Source: Maribacter aquimaris
Lineage (GTDB): Bacteria > Bacteroidota > Bacteroidia > Flavobacteriales > Flavobacteriaceae
Length of the DNA stretch: 64,000 nucleotides
Assembly: GCF_014596745.1 (NCBI RefSeq)
Contig: NZ_JABTCF010000008.1
Coordinates: 169,088-233,087 of the forward strand
Reading direction: 5' to 3'
Notes under the pieces: model-generated
Database searches by the model: none
Told to the model about the DNA's origin: nothing
Seen by the model: the letters and a program-made list of their open reading frames with translations, nothing else
Program-made: the position numbers and the translations under genes
Part shown: one piece after another, positions 38,215 through 47,582 of the stretch
Numbering within the stretch: the first letter of the stretch is position 1
Layout of the letters: the number at the start of each line of letters is the position of its first letter

Positions 38215-39381
38215 ATGAAGAATAGTATGTTGTGTGTCTTGGCATGTTCAATGCTTGCCTGCACCCCGATTTTTTCACAAGACGATTTACAATTGACCGC
38301 AAAGGACAGTATCGTCCAAAGCTCTTGGATGTTCGGTGTGGGATACAATATCGTGGATGATTCCGGTGATGTTTTCGATAAACTGTTTTCGGTGGATGAA
38401 CAATGGAATGCCGTTGCCTTTCCTTCCAGGGTAAGTATAGGAAGATATTTCAAGAATGGGCTGGGCTTAGAGGCTATTGGAACCTACAATAAGTATAAGG
38501 AGGGTAAAACCATAGACAACAAGGTAAATACTGTAGAAACCACCTATTTGGGACTGGATGCAAGATTGACCTATGACCTGAACAAATTGATAGGGGAGAC
38601 CGGTTGGTTCGATCCATACGTTGGGGTTGGGGCAGGATATACCGACGCCAATGATCAAACAAGGGGCACGTATAATGCTGTAGTAGGCTTTAGAGCGTGG
38701 TTCTCTGATCGATGGGGCATAGACCTAAGTTCTTCGGGAAAATGGGCTATGGGCAATGATGAGGCTACCAATCACATTCAACACGCTGCTGGAGTGGTGT
38801 ATCAATTTGGCATAGAAAAAGGATTATCCAAGAAAGGGGAGGAGAAACTGGCATTGATCCAGGCCATGGAAAAGGAAAAGCAGCGCATTGCGGATTCCTT
38901 GGCCAATGAGCAACGTATCAAAGACGAGGCCGCTCTGGCGGAACGTTTGGCCCGAGAAAAGGAAAAAGCTAGATTGGCAGCGGAAATCGATGCCGAGAAT
39001 CAGCGCAAACAAGGAATAAAAGACGCTATCACTGCCTTAGGTGATGTTTATTTTGATTTTGAATCGTCTTCTTTGAATGCGTCATATAGGAAGAAATTAG
39101 ATCAATTGGTCGTAATTCTTAAAGAGAACCCTACAGTGACCATCTTGATCGGGGCCCATACCGACTCCAGAGGGGCGGCATCCTATAATTTATGGTTATC
39201 GGAACAAAGGGCCGAACGAACCAAGAACTATTTGGTAGCTCAAGGAATAACTGCGGATAGATTGCAAATCGAGGCTTTTGGGGAGACCCAATTGGTCAAT
39301 GAATGTGATGGTACCGTCCGTTGTTCTGAAGCCAAACATAGGCTGAATAGGAGGTCTGAGTTTGAGGTGGTGAAGTTTTAA
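38215..39381 (+). CDS. OmpA family outer-membrane protein
   Basis: This 388-residue protein has a signal peptide (about 1-21, ending IFSQ) and an N-terminal beta-barrel-like domain (about 30-200, with YVGVGAGYTDANDQ). A charged coiled-coil linker at about 205-270 is rich in Glu, Lys, Arg and Ala. The C-terminal OmpA domain at about 278-388 contains VYFDFESSSL, GAHTDSRGAASYNLWLSEQR and LNRRSEFEV, which bind peptidoglycan. A Cys-bearing loop NECDGTVRCSE is the usual Bacteroidota insertion. It links outer membrane and cell wall. It has its own promoter and ends before a pair of hairpins. Confidence 0.94.
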   Translation: MKNSMLCVLACSMLACTPIFSQDDLQLTAKDSIVQSSWMFGVGYNIVDDSGDVFDKLFSVDEQWNAVAFPSRVSIGRYFKNGLGLEAIGTYNKYKEGKTIDNKVNTVETTYLGLDARLTYDLNKLIGETGWFDPYVGVGAGYTDANDQTRGTYNAVVGFRAWFSDRWGIDLSSSGKWAMGNDEATNHIQHAAGVVYQFGIEKGLSKKGEEKLALIQAMEKEKQRIADSLANEQRIKDEAALAERLAREKEKARLAAEIDAENQRKQGIKDAITALGDVYFDFESSSLNASYRKKLDQLVVILKENPTVTILIGAHTDSRGAASYNLWLSEQRAERTKNYLVAQGITADRLQIEAFGETQLVNECDGTVRCSEAKHRLNRRSEFEVVKF

Positions 39382-39740
39382 TAGGGGATATCCCTGAAGT
39401 CAAATTAGCCTTTCATTGTTTGGTCAATAGCTTTGCCCAGATAGATAGTATAATTCTATTGGGCTAATTGTATCATATTCTTGTTATTGGATTTCTTCTT
39501 GTTTTAAAATTTACACCTGTAGCCTTATTCTTTTTAGGGAGGGCTACAGGTGTTGGTTGTTACCTATAGATAACTAACATATGATTCTATGGAACTTCCA
39601 GATACTAGCTTAGACTTCCCCAGGGACAGGTTGGGACGACTAGACAATTTAAGAGAAGGTTACTACTTGTAGTACTGTGGAAAATATTTTGGATGTATAG
39701 GCTGTCGAATTTTCAAAGGGCAATTGGTAATATTTGATTT
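39382..39740. other. Intergenic region between convergent genes, with two hairpins
   Basis: Two hairpins lie in this 359-bp stretch between the OmpA gene (+) and the acyltransferase gene (-). The first (39435-39464) has a 9-bp stem, GCCCA-ATAG with a one-base bulge. The second pairs 39513-39524 with 39542-39553, a perfect 12-bp stem with a 17-nt loop. Neither has a strong U-tract, but their position suits terminators for the two converging genes. Bases 39590-39740 show nothing recognisable. The region also marks the edge of the polysaccharide locus. Confidence 0.5.
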
Positions 39741-40955
39741 TCAATAATTGCGAATAGCCCATATTCTTACAAGAATTTCTTTGATTTGACCTAGACTATA
39801 GGTTTTTATTGGATATTTTTTTCCATTGAGAAATTTCCCAATAAATGTATTTCTGACTAAGTAGTGGTAACTAATGAAACATATCATACTGGTTGTCGTT
39901 AGCACAACTAGAGCTTTTAAAGGAGGCGGAAAATTCCAATCGGCTATCATTCCCGGTATGAGTTGGGTAAATGGAAGATGAATAAGATACACCCAATACG
40001 AGGCGTCGGATATGTATCTCATACCTTGGGAATGTTCACTTCCATATCTAACGAACAGACCGGTAATACCAAAGGATAAAGACCAAACAGTTAGGGCGTT
40101 CAAAGCCATAATAACCTCGACTGAAAGCTTGTCTTTATACAAGAAGGAAACCGTTAATAATAGAATGCCAAAAATTGTGGATAGAAAATCATATTGCATG
40201 AATGTTTTTAGTAAGCCTTTTGATTTAAAGAGAAGCCAACCGAATAGGTAAAACACAAAATAGAAAACGAAAGTTTTGATACTTGGCTTAAAATAAGTAG
40301 AGGTACTCACCCAGGGTTGATTCATGACCAAAAGCAAGCCAAAGGTAATTGCTGAAAACATCAATAATCTTGCATATGGTTTTTCGACTATTAGGTGGAA
40401 AACATAATTGATTTTAGTCGATAGTCGAGGAAGTTTTTTCAACATCATGCCGAGCCCAAATGAAGTGAATACAAATAGCATTAAATAATATAGAAACCAT
40501 AAGTGCATTGTTGTCGAAGGAAGGAAATCACTTAATTCACCAAAAGCATTCAATGATTGGCTTAAAGCGTTTTCCGTGCCCGAAAAGACAAGATTTGTAT
40601 AGGTGAAGGTAAAAAGCATTGGGGGCCAAAGAAGAAACAGGAAAAGAATGAAAGGAAATAATACGCGTTTTATCCTATTTTTAATCATCATTTCTGGACT
40701 TCTCTCATAGAATAAGAGTGCTCCAAAAAAGCCTGTTACTATAAAAAAGATGGGCATTCTGAAGATATGTATTAACCAATATAACCATGTCATAAAGTTA
40801 GACGTGTAAGCAATATCTTTCAATAGCCATTCACCAGGGTGTATAATCGTATCGTAGGTAATTATGGAGTGTAGAACAATTCCGAGCATCATCATTATCG
40901 CCCTTAAAGAATCTAAAGAGTGTAGTCGGTCCGTTTTGTGTGCTGGTGTTTTCAA
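39741..40955 (-). CDS. Acyltransferase family 3 membrane protein (OpgC/MdoC-like)
   Basis: This 404-residue protein has about ten transmembrane helices and the acyltransferase-3 signature at the N terminus, HSLDSLRAIMMMLGIVLHS, in which SLRA and the His of VLH are conserved. The following IFRMPIFFIVTGFFGALLF also fits. The closest type I recognise is glucan biosynthesis protein C (OpgC/MdoC), which transfers succinyl groups to periplasmic glucans. In this setting it may acylate the polysaccharide made by the adjoining locus. It is the last gene on the - strand side of the locus, separated from the rest by a + strand gene. Confidence 0.82.
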   Translation of the reverse strand: MKTPAHKTDRLHSLDSLRAIMMMLGIVLHSIITYDTIIHPGEWLLKDIAYTSNFMTWLYWLIHIFRMPIFFIVTGFFGALLFYERSPEMMIKNRIKRVLFPFILFLFLLWPPMLFTFTYTNLVFSGTENALSQSLNAFGELSDFLPSTTMHLWFLYYLMLFVFTSFGLGMMLKKLPRLSTKINYVFHLIVEKPYARLLMFSAITFGLLLVMNQPWVSTSTYFKPSIKTFVFYFVFYLFGWLLFKSKGLLKTFMQYDFLSTIFGILLLTVSFLYKDKLSVEVIMALNALTVWSLSFGITGLFVRYGSEHSQGMRYISDASYWVYLIHLPFTQLIPGMIADWNFPPPLKALVVLTTTSMICFISYHYLVRNTFIGKFLNGKKYPIKTYSLGQIKEILVRIWAIRNY

Positions 40956-41457
40956 CTGTTAAAAGCTTTAAAAACATAATCAAAGTAGATTGAAAATCTA
41001 GATTAATAAAATATATACGTTGTAGTATAAGTCATAATCGATAAACTCCATATATTCCATATAGGTTTTAGAATAAAGGGATTAATCACCTAGCATATCG
41101 ATTTAATTGTTCTGTTTGCCGGAAAAAGGTTGTTTGGATAAGTCTGTTTTATATAGCAGAGTGTTCAAATTAGGTAATGGTGAGACAGTCATAAAAGTCG
41201 AATAACTCTTATATGGTAATTTCAATACCCTGTTGTCACTCGTAAATAAAATCCAATAAACCAGGGTTGCCATTAGGGTTTGGTAACAAAATTTTAATTT
41301 GGGGACACTCAAGAAAAATGGTTCATGCCGCTGGGGAATACCGGCTTTATTTTAAAATGGCTTCCTTGTAATCTTTTAAGAAAGATCAGACTTTAAACAA
41401 AGTCAAACCCCCGTTATTTTTAACTTAAACACTTATTGGGATAGGGTCTTTTCATCG
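40956..41457. other. Gene-free AT-rich stretch
   Basis: About 500 bp between two divergent genes hold no convincing gene. A 6-bp hairpin (TAGATT at 40986-40991 with AATCTA at 40995-41000) lies close to the acyltransferase start. A 69-codon - strand ORF at 41103-41312 has no recognisable features. Length and composition suggest a decayed gene or a long regulatory region; I cannot tell which. Confidence 0.3.
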
Positions 41458-41488
41458 AGAATTATATGTTATAATCGATTATAATTCT
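41458..41488. promoter_or_regulatory. Nested palindromes upstream of the 6-TM gene
   Basis: AGAATTATA at 41458-41466 pairs with TATAATTCT at 41480-41488. Partly inside and overlapping it is a perfect 12-bp palindrome ATAATCGATTAT at 41471-41482. They lie 38-68 bp before the start codon of the + strand membrane protein, a plausible operator position. Confidence 0.35.
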
Positions 41489-41525
41489 TTAGGCAACCAA
41501 ATCAAATTATTTTAAATGAAAAAGC

Positions 41526-42233
41526 ATGGATATCCAAGTTCTTCCGAAAAAGTTATTTCTAAAATTATTAGGAGTTGTTCTAGTGCTTTTGGTTCTGAAT
41601 ATTATTTCTATACTTTTTAATGTACATTATATACAACCTCAGATAGAAGACCTTCAACAGGTATTTGGTTTTAATTATATAAAGTTTTTGGTAGATTTAT
41701 TTGATTTTAATTTGGAGAAGAATGTTCCCACTTTTTTTTCTGCGTTATTATTGATTTTATGTTCATTTTTTCTTTTTTTAATTGGTAAAAGCGAAAGAGT
41801 TATTCATAGGAAATATGTTCCTTGGTATGGATTAAGTGCTGTATTTCTGTTTTTATCGATAGATGAAATGACCTCTATACATGAACTTTTGATCAGTACG
41901 ACCAAAGCACAGTTGAATGTATCGGGATTATTCTTTTTTGCATGGGTTATACCCTATGGAATTGCCTTATTGGTCTTAATGGTTGTCTATTATAAATTCA
42001 TTGTTGGTTTACCAAAGCGAACTGTACGGTTGTTTGTTTTTTCCGGTATTGTATTTATAACCGGAGCACTTATTATCGAAATGCCGGAAGGTTGGGTTGC
42101 CGAGAATTATGGTTTTTATAGTCCTTTATTCTATATATTATATACCTGCGAAGAGTTTTTGGAGATGTTAGGTCTAATTATATTTATCTATGCCCTGACA
42201 TCCTATAAATCTTTTTCCCTTAAAATAAGTTAG
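41526..42233 (+). CDS. Uncharacterised six-helix membrane protein
   Basis: This 235-residue protein has six hydrophobic segments, at about 12-32, 67-86, 98-113, 138-160, 170-187 and 200-226. Charged residues sit in or at the edges of helices: SIDEMTSIHELL after helix 3, and CEEFLEMLG in helix 6. I believe similar S-x-DE-x4-HE and EE-x-LEMLG patterns occur in uncharacterised membrane proteins of other bacteria, but cannot name a family. It is the only + strand gene within the polysaccharide locus and is flanked by long gaps. Buried acidic and His residues could suggest a metal site or an enzyme, which is inference only. Confidence 0.75.
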   Translation: MDIQVLPKKLFLKLLGVVLVLLVLNIISILFNVHYIQPQIEDLQQVFGFNYIKFLVDLFDFNLEKNVPTFFSALLLILCSFFLFLIGKSERVIHRKYVPWYGLSAVFLFLSIDEMTSIHELLISTTKAQLNVSGLFFFAWVIPYGIALLVLMVVYYKFIVGLPKRTVRLFVFSGIVFITGALIIEMPEGWVAENYGFYSPLFYILYTCEEFLEMLGLIIFIYALTSYKSFSLKIS

Positions 42234-42386
42234 TTTTTTAGTATTATCATATTCCTTAAAATATGGAATTGATCAGTACGGAATTAAACAATAGTTATGT
42301 TATAAAAGACCTAATTAATCTTGAAGGGTTGGGGGATAAAAGCTGGTATTTGTGTGAGGAATCAGTTCATGACCTTGCAATGTGCA

Positions 42387-43343
42387 CTATTTATTAATTC
42401 TCCGTTTTATAATGAAACATGAAACAGTAAGGATTAAAAGCAGTACGATAGAAACGAAGTACTGATTGATGTTAGCATTAAAAATGATAAAAATGGCAAT
42501 AGAATTAATACACAATTGAACACCGGCGAATAGGGCGGCAACTTGTAGGTGGGTTAACTTTGTTTTCTGCGTAAGTACTTGATATAGGTGACTCTTATGG
42601 GGCTTGAAAATATTCTCTTTTTTCAGGAGCCTTTCCAAAATCGTCAGACCACCGTCTACGAAATAGACAGAAATAAATAGGGCAGGGACAATAGTGTTCA
42701 ATTGAACACAAAAGAGCATCATCAAATAAAGTAAGAAAACCCCAATCGCAATGCTCCCGATATCACCGGCAAAGAAAAGTGCTTTTTTCCTGAAATTGAA
42801 AAACCCGAATACAGCAATCCCTATAAAGGCATAAACTAATAATGCATTATCAATGAAGGGGTTTATCTGATTGAGATATATAAAGGTGCCAATGGTCACT
42901 AATGAATAAAATCCAGTAATTCCGTTGATACCGTCCATGAAATTGAAAATATTCAACATTCCCAAACAGAAGATAAAAATAGGAATGACATACCAGAATG
43001 GTAATTGAAAGAGGTTGAGTTGGTATAAAATAAGACCTATACCCATAAATTGAAAAACAAGTCTGATTCCTGTACCAAGGGATCTAATATCATCAATAAA
43101 ACTAATAATCGCCAATATGGCTATGGCTGCTGCCAGAAATGGATAATTAAAAGAATGGGTAATAAAATAGATGATGAGTGCTACAACAAATATAATCCCG
43201 CCTCCCCGTATTGTCTTTTGGCTATGCGAACTTCTTTCGTTGGGCACATCCTCTATACCCCATTTTTTTGCCATGAATATATATACATATGAAAAAATGA
43301 AAAGTGCAAGGGTTGTAAGAATGTAAAGAAGTAATGGGCTCAT
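42387..43343 (-). CDS. WecA/MraY-family undecaprenyl-phosphate sugar-1-phosphate transferase
   Basis: This 318-residue polytopic membrane enzyme (about ten helices) should start polysaccharide synthesis by moving a HexNAc-1-phosphate to undecaprenyl phosphate. The family motifs are FIDDIRSLGTGIRL (DD, Mg binding) at about 81-94, NFMDGINGITG at about 133-143, and FFAGDIGSIAIG at about 190-201. The cytoplasmic loop KPHKSHLYQ at about 248-256 carries the HxxQ-type motif. The segment order matches WecA/WbpL/WbcO rather than MraY. In P. aeruginosa and E. coli clusters that make FucNAc, a WbpL/WecA enzyme has this role. It lies 241 bp after the WbuB-like gene. Confidence 0.9.
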   Translation of the reverse strand: MSPLLLYILTTLALFIFSYVYIFMAKKWGIEDVPNERSSHSQKTIRGGGIIFVVALIIYFITHSFNYPFLAAAIAILAIISFIDDIRSLGTGIRLVFQFMGIGLILYQLNLFQLPFWYVIPIFIFCLGMLNIFNFMDGINGITGFYSLVTIGTFIYLNQINPFIDNALLVYAFIGIAVFGFFNFRKKALFFAGDIGSIAIGVFLLYLMMLFCVQLNTIVPALFISVYFVDGGLTILERLLKKENIFKPHKSHLYQVLTQKTKLTHLQVAALFAGVQLCINSIAIFIIFNANINQYFVSIVLLLILTVSCFIIKRRINK

Positions 43344-43584
43344 ATCGATTTAGTAGCAGGAATATGCAAGTTTCCTTTGATTAATATTGGATTTTTATGA
43401 TCCTAACGTAATTTTTGATCTGTAAAACATCTTGGTTTTATATCCCATTCCTTTTGGTCATAAATATTTGTTGTTTGGCTGTATTTTGATTTTTTCACAG
43501 AATATTTAGACTATATTTTTAGATTAGAAAATAATAAAACTACCAATTTAAGGAGGCCTTGGTGTTTACTGAGTATATATCTCC

Positions 43585-44799
43585 CTATGATGAACTATAA
43601 TTTTGAAAAATATTTTCCAATTTTGAAAACAAGTTGTCTTTAGAGAAATTATTTTGATAATATTCCAAAGCATTAGTTTCCATTTTGTTTCTTTCCTTTT
43701 TAGATAAATTAAGTAGTTTTATTGCTTTTTCTGACAAAGATGAAGAATCTTCTGCCGCCACGGCATAACCACATTTAGATTCATTGATTAGGTCTTTGCC
43801 TTCACCGTTAATCATTCCAAGTATCATTTTTCCTGAAGCCATATATGCTTGAATTTTTGCAGGAACTGTAATTCCAAAAACAGGAGTATCCTTTAATGCG
43901 ACTAACATTGCATCCGCCTCTTTAAAAAAATGAGGCATAGTTTCCAAGGGGTATCGACCTAAGGGAAATACATTATTTAAACTTCGTTCCTTTATTTCTT
44001 TTTTAACCCAATTTAATTTTCGTCCATCTCCAACTATTACCCAATTGATTTCCTTGTCCTTTGTCTTTTCAGCAGCATCCAAAATTGCCTCAAAGTCTTG
44101 TGATTCCCCTACATTACCAGCAAACATAACGTTAAATCCTTTGGGTAGTTCTGGGATTTCAATACTTGTCTCCCTTACGTTGACAAAAACATCTTCCGCC
44201 CAATTGGGGAAATATTGGATATCTTTGTTTAAGTTTTCACATTTGTTCTGAATACTCTTTATAAAAGATTTTGAACTAACTAAAATCACATCGGATTTTG
44301 CGTAAATATTTCTAACTAGCTTTTCTATAAGATCAATAATCTTACCTTTTTTTAAACTCGTTGTTGCTATTACACTTTCAGGCCACAAGTCCAGAACCCA
44401 CAGAATTATAGGGGTTTTTTGTTTTTTCTTCACCCAAAGTCCTGGCAAAGCCATTGTTACCGGGGATAACTGTTGAATGAATATTACATCGTATTTCTCT
44501 TTGATTCTAAACAATACTGTAAAATAAGAAAACCAAATAAAGGATAAATAATTAAGAATCAAAGGAATGGATTTTCCGCTTTTTCGGGGAAAAAGAGGCG
44601 TTCTAATGATTTTAACTCCTTTGATTGTTTCTTCTTTTTTTCCAAAAAAACTATAACCCTCATAAAATTCTCCTTTAGGGTAATTGGGTTTTCCGGTAAG
44701 AACAGTTATATCATAGCCTTTTTGGGCAAAATCAAAAACAATTTCATTCCCTTTAAAAACCTCTGGATAAAAATATTGAGAAATAAAAAGTACCTTCAT
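43585..44799 (-). CDS. wbuB: WbuB-like GT4 glycosyltransferase (putative L-FucNAc transferase)
   Basis: This 404-residue GT4-family enzyme starts with MKVLFISQYFYPEVFKGNEI and LTGKPNYPKGEFYEGY, the hallmark of WbuB/WbjE-type transferases. The donor site shows FAGNVGESQDF, VGDGRKL, and a C-terminal segment with VPAKIQAYMASGK. The frame is open to 44820, but the ATG at 44799 gives the family N terminus and avoids overlap with fnlC. WbuB homologues use UDP-L-FucNAc, and fnlA-fnlB-fnlC lie directly upstream in the same operon with a 1-bp gap, which supports the donor assignment. The acceptor is unknown. Confidence 0.88.
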   Translation of the reverse strand: MKVLFISQYFYPEVFKGNEIVFDFAQKGYDITVLTGKPNYPKGEFYEGYSFFGKKEETIKGVKIIRTPLFPRKSGKSIPLILNYLSFIWFSYFTVLFRIKEKYDVIFIQQLSPVTMALPGLWVKKKQKTPIILWVLDLWPESVIATTSLKKGKIIDLIEKLVRNIYAKSDVILVSSKSFIKSIQNKCENLNKDIQYFPNWAEDVFVNVRETSIEIPELPKGFNVMFAGNVGESQDFEAILDAAEKTKDKEINWVIVGDGRKLNWVKKEIKERSLNNVFPLGRYPLETMPHFFKEADAMLVALKDTPVFGITVPAKIQAYMASGKMILGMINGEGKDLINESKCGYAVAAEDSSSLSEKAIKLLNLSKKERNKMETNALEYYQNNFSKDNLFSKLENIFQNYSSS

Positions 44800-44800
44800 C

Positions 44801-45937
44801 TTAATTTTTGGACCAAACAACTCTATTTATATAATCTACATAGGAGATAATGATTCGCACCACTTTTTCGCTCACATTAGGCATTGAATAATCACTTACG
44901 GGCCTAAAATTTCGATTCGGATTTCTATCTTGGACTTCCAATGCAGCCAATGCTTGCATGATTCGTTCAGAATTCATCCCTACCATCATTACAGAGGCCT
45001 CCTCCATGGCTTCTGGCCGTTCATGGGCTTCCCTGATATTTAGGGCCCTAAAATTCAAAATAGAGGATTCTTCCGATATAGTCCCACTATCGGACAAAAC
45101 TGCAAATGAATGGTATTGTAGGGCATTGTAGTCCGAAAAACCCAAAGGTTTTAAAAATTGAATATTTTTATGGGCTTTAATGTTTTTGGTATTCAACATA
45201 TTCCGGGTCCGTGGATGGGTGGAAACGATTACTGGATAATCATACTTCTCCGCAATTTGGTTCATAGAATTGATAAGCCCTTCGAAATTTTTAGGATTGC
45301 TAATGTTTTCTTCCCTATGGGAGGATACCACAAAGAACTTTCCTTTTTCAAGGTTTAATTTTTCAAGTACATCAGAGGCTTCGATTTTCGCTTTGAATTT
45401 GGACAATACTTCGAACATAGGACTTCCTGTCTTGATAATCTGATCAGCCGGCAACCCTTCCCTAAGAAGATATTCCCGGGCAATATCACTATAGGTCATA
45501 TTTATATCGGCAATATGATCGACGATTTTTCTATTGGTTTCCTCAGGGACCCGTTGATCAAAACATCGGTTACCTGCTTCCATATGAAATACCGGAATTT
45601 TCCTTTTTTTAGCAGGAATGGCACATAAGCATGAATTGGTGTCACCAAGGACCATAAAGGCATCCGGATTAATTTGCTCCAAAATAGGGTCGATCTTAAT
45701 CAAGATATTTCCAACAGTCTCCGTTGCATTGCTGCCTGCTGCATTCAGGAAATGGTCTGGCTTACGAATCCCTAGATCATCAAAAAAGATCTCATTGAGT
45801 TCGTAGTCATAATTTTGCCCGGTATGCACCAAAGTATGGTCAATGGCCTCATTGGCATCCAAGGCATTTAAAACACAGGCAAGGCGTATTATTTCGGGTC
45901 GTGTTCCTACAACAGTTACAACTTTTAACTTCTTCAA
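44801..45937 (-). CDS. fnlC: UDP-2-acetamido-2,6-dideoxy-L-talose 2-epimerase (WecB-like)
   Basis: This 378-residue protein belongs to the non-hydrolysing UDP-GlcNAc 2-epimerase family. Landmarks are VVGTRPEIIRLA at the N terminus, MVLGDTNSCLCA, FHMEAGNRCFD, VSSHREENI and SDSGTISEES. Alone it could be read as WecB, but the position after fnlA and fnlB identifies it as FnlC/WbjD/CapG. That enzyme makes UDP-L-FucNAc by 2-epimerisation in the last step of the pathway. It lies 27 bp after fnlB and 1 bp before the WbuB-like gene. Confidence 0.9.
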   Translation of the reverse strand: MKKLKVVTVVGTRPEIIRLACVLNALDANEAIDHTLVHTGQNYDYELNEIFFDDLGIRKPDHFLNAAGSNATETVGNILIKIDPILEQINPDAFMVLGDTNSCLCAIPAKKRKIPVFHMEAGNRCFDQRVPEETNRKIVDHIADINMTYSDIAREYLLREGLPADQIIKTGSPMFEVLSKFKAKIEASDVLEKLNLEKGKFFVVSSHREENISNPKNFEGLINSMNQIAEKYDYPVIVSTHPRTRNMLNTKNIKAHKNIQFLKPLGFSDYNALQYHSFAVLSDSGTISEESSILNFRALNIREAHERPEAMEEASVMMVGMNSERIMQALAALEVQDRNPNRNFRPVSDYSMPNVSEKVVRIIISYVDYINRVVWSKN

Positions 45938-45964
45938 AGTAATGGATTTATGGTTAGTTATATA

Positions 45965-47101
45965 TTAAACATTTTCAAAATAGGTATCCGCATCTTCTGG
46001 ATCATAAGGTTCATTGATCCAAAACAAGGTAATCAATTCTTCCTCCCCGATATTCTTGATATTGTGGGTATACCAAATCGGCATATCTACATAGGCAGGT
46101 TCATTGCCATCTAGATAATAGTCAATGACTTTGTCTGTACCTATTTTTCGTAATTGAATCAATGCTTTTCCACTGATAACGGCAAAACGCTCTGCTTTTC
46201 GTGTATGAAAGTGGTTGCCTCTTGTTATTCCAGGGACCGTTGTGGAGTATGAAAATTGTCCACTGGTTTGGGTGCGAGCAATTTCCACAAAACTTCCGCG
46301 ATTATCGGTGTGCTTGGTATATTTAACAGGGTAATGGCTTTCGGGAACGTAACATCGAAATGTATTGAACAATGCTTTTTCAAAGGCATCCTCCAAGTTG
46401 GGAAAGACACCATTCTCCATGTAGTTTTTCTTATAATCAAACAATAGGGACAGGATTTCCGAAACCTTTTTCGTGTAGGTTGGGGCAATATCTACCTTAT
46501 TGCTGTTTATACCGATATTGGTTGCCTTCGCCTTCTGATTCATCGCATCTATAAAAATCTGGACCAATTCGTTAATGTATATGAGACCTACCTCTCCATC
46601 ATTGATAATGGTCGGTTCTTCATTGCGGGCTACTTTATGGCAAAATGTAGCTACTACCGAATTGTAATTTGGCTTTCCAAAGGGTCCAAATACATTGGGA
46701 ATCGTCAATGAAGTGAATTCCCCTCCATTTTTGGCAGCCCAATCCATAAATAATTGTTTACCTTCTTTTTTGGACTTTCCGTATAGATTGTCACGTTCTT
46801 CCTGAGAAGAAGAAGAAAACAAAATGTGTGGCCGGACATCCTGATTCGTGCAGGCCTGCAGTAGTTTAGAAACTAATTCCAAGTTAGTGTCATATATGAC
46901 TTTAGGGTCCTCATGCCTATTCATGGCAGCAAGGTGAACAATAACATCACATTGTGCTACAAATTCCTCCAATTTGACACTATCTGTAAAGAAAGCTCTT
47001 TCAAAAGGAACCAAGCTTACTGATTCATCCAGTGAGAGGGTAGTGTAGAGGTGGTTTCCCACAAAACCAGCTTGTCCGGTTATACCAATTTTCTTCTTCA
47101 T
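45965..47101 (-). CDS. fnlB: Bifunctional UDP-L-FucNAc pathway reductase/epimerase with cupin domain
   Basis: This 378-residue protein is of the FnlB/WbjC/CapF type. The N-terminal SDR domain (about 1-250) starts IGITGQAGFVGNHLY, and its reduced active-site segment is NLYGKSKKEGKQLF (Y-x3-K). The C-terminal cupin (about 265-378) has RGNHFHTRKAERFAV with the metal-binding His residues. CapF epimerises C3 in the cupin and reduces C4 in the SDR domain to give UDP-6-deoxy-L-talNAc. The pairing with fnlA and fnlC is the known UDP-L-FucNAc gene set. Confidence 0.93.
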   Translation of the reverse strand: MKKKIGITGQAGFVGNHLYTTLSLDESVSLVPFERAFFTDSVKLEEFVAQCDVIVHLAAMNRHEDPKVIYDTNLELVSKLLQACTNQDVRPHILFSSSSQEERDNLYGKSKKEGKQLFMDWAAKNGGEFTSLTIPNVFGPFGKPNYNSVVATFCHKVARNEEPTIINDGEVGLIYINELVQIFIDAMNQKAKATNIGINSNKVDIAPTYTKKVSEILSLLFDYKKNYMENGVFPNLEDAFEKALFNTFRCYVPESHYPVKYTKHTDNRGSFVEIARTQTSGQFSYSTTVPGITRGNHFHTRKAERFAVISGKALIQLRKIGTDKVIDYYLDGNEPAYVDMPIWYTHNIKNIGEEELITLFWINEPYDPEDADTYFENV

Positions 47102-47153
47102 TTATGAAATAATTTACAGATCAAGCTACAAAGAACTACATTTTAATTAGCAA

Positions 47154-47582
47154 TTACCATTCTGCCTCCCATTTTTCGATAGGGTAACGAAAATCATCGT
47201 TTTTTGATTCATTCAGGCTGAAATCGGAAAATACCTGTAAGGTCGAACCTTCTTCAATGGCCTTGAACCCGGTAGCATACCCTCCGGATAATTCCAATAT
47301 CGTGGGGTTTTTAGCTTCCAAAACAATTCTTTTAGGTTTCAACAGGGCCGACGGCTGCTTAAAATCATCTATTTCTATAAGTTGCATTACAAAAGCCCCC
47401 GTATGGCAATAGAACCATTTCATTTCATTTTTATGCGCCTGCCATGCCCTTATGATATCAATATTGTCATGTTTTATCTCATAGACCCTGACAATCGACG
47501 CCATATCAAAAGCATTGAAAAAGTTCAGTTGTCCCCTTTCATCTGTAAATGTTGCTCCGGAAATCAGTTTATGGTAAACCAT
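47154..47582 (-). CDS. Small cupin sugar epimerase-like protein (WxcM/RmlC-type)
   Basis: This 142-residue single-domain cupin has an RmlC-like start, FTDERGQLNFFNAFD, and a terminal strand region with ELSGGYATGFKAIEEGSTLQVFS. Such proteins are usually annotated 'sugar epimerase' or WxcM-like. Its start codon abuts the fnlA stop, so it is translationally coupled to fnlA. It sits between fnlA and fnlB, an extra gene compared with the three-gene fnlABC set of E. coli O26. The catalytic His of RmlC (the H-x2-H-type pair) is not evident; the conserved His are HKNEMKWFYCH. It may assist the FucNAc pathway or make another sugar. Confidence 0.8.
   Translation of the reverse strand: MVYHKLISGATFTDERGQLNFFNAFDMASIVRVYEIKHDNIDIIRAWQAHKNEMKWFYCHTGAFVMQLIEIDDFKQPSALLKPKRIVLEAKNPTILELSGGYATGFKAIEEGSTLQVFSDFSLNESKNDDFRYPIEKWEAEW

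Noticed and set aside
39590..39740. Possible tRNA or riboswitch in the gap after the OmpA gene
   Set aside because: I looked for a cloverleaf or a known aptamer core and found only simple hairpins further upstream.
41103..41312. 69-codon - strand ORF in the gap between the acyltransferase and the six-helix protein
   Set aside because: No motif, no ribosome-binding context, and typical of chance ORFs in AT-rich DNA. It could be a remnant, but nothing supports that.
44801..45937. Reading the epimerase as WecB making UDP-ManNAc
   Set aside because: Sequence alone allows it, but its place directly after fnlA and fnlB and before a WbuB-like gene makes the FnlC role far more likely. No WecC-type ManNAcA gene is adjacent.
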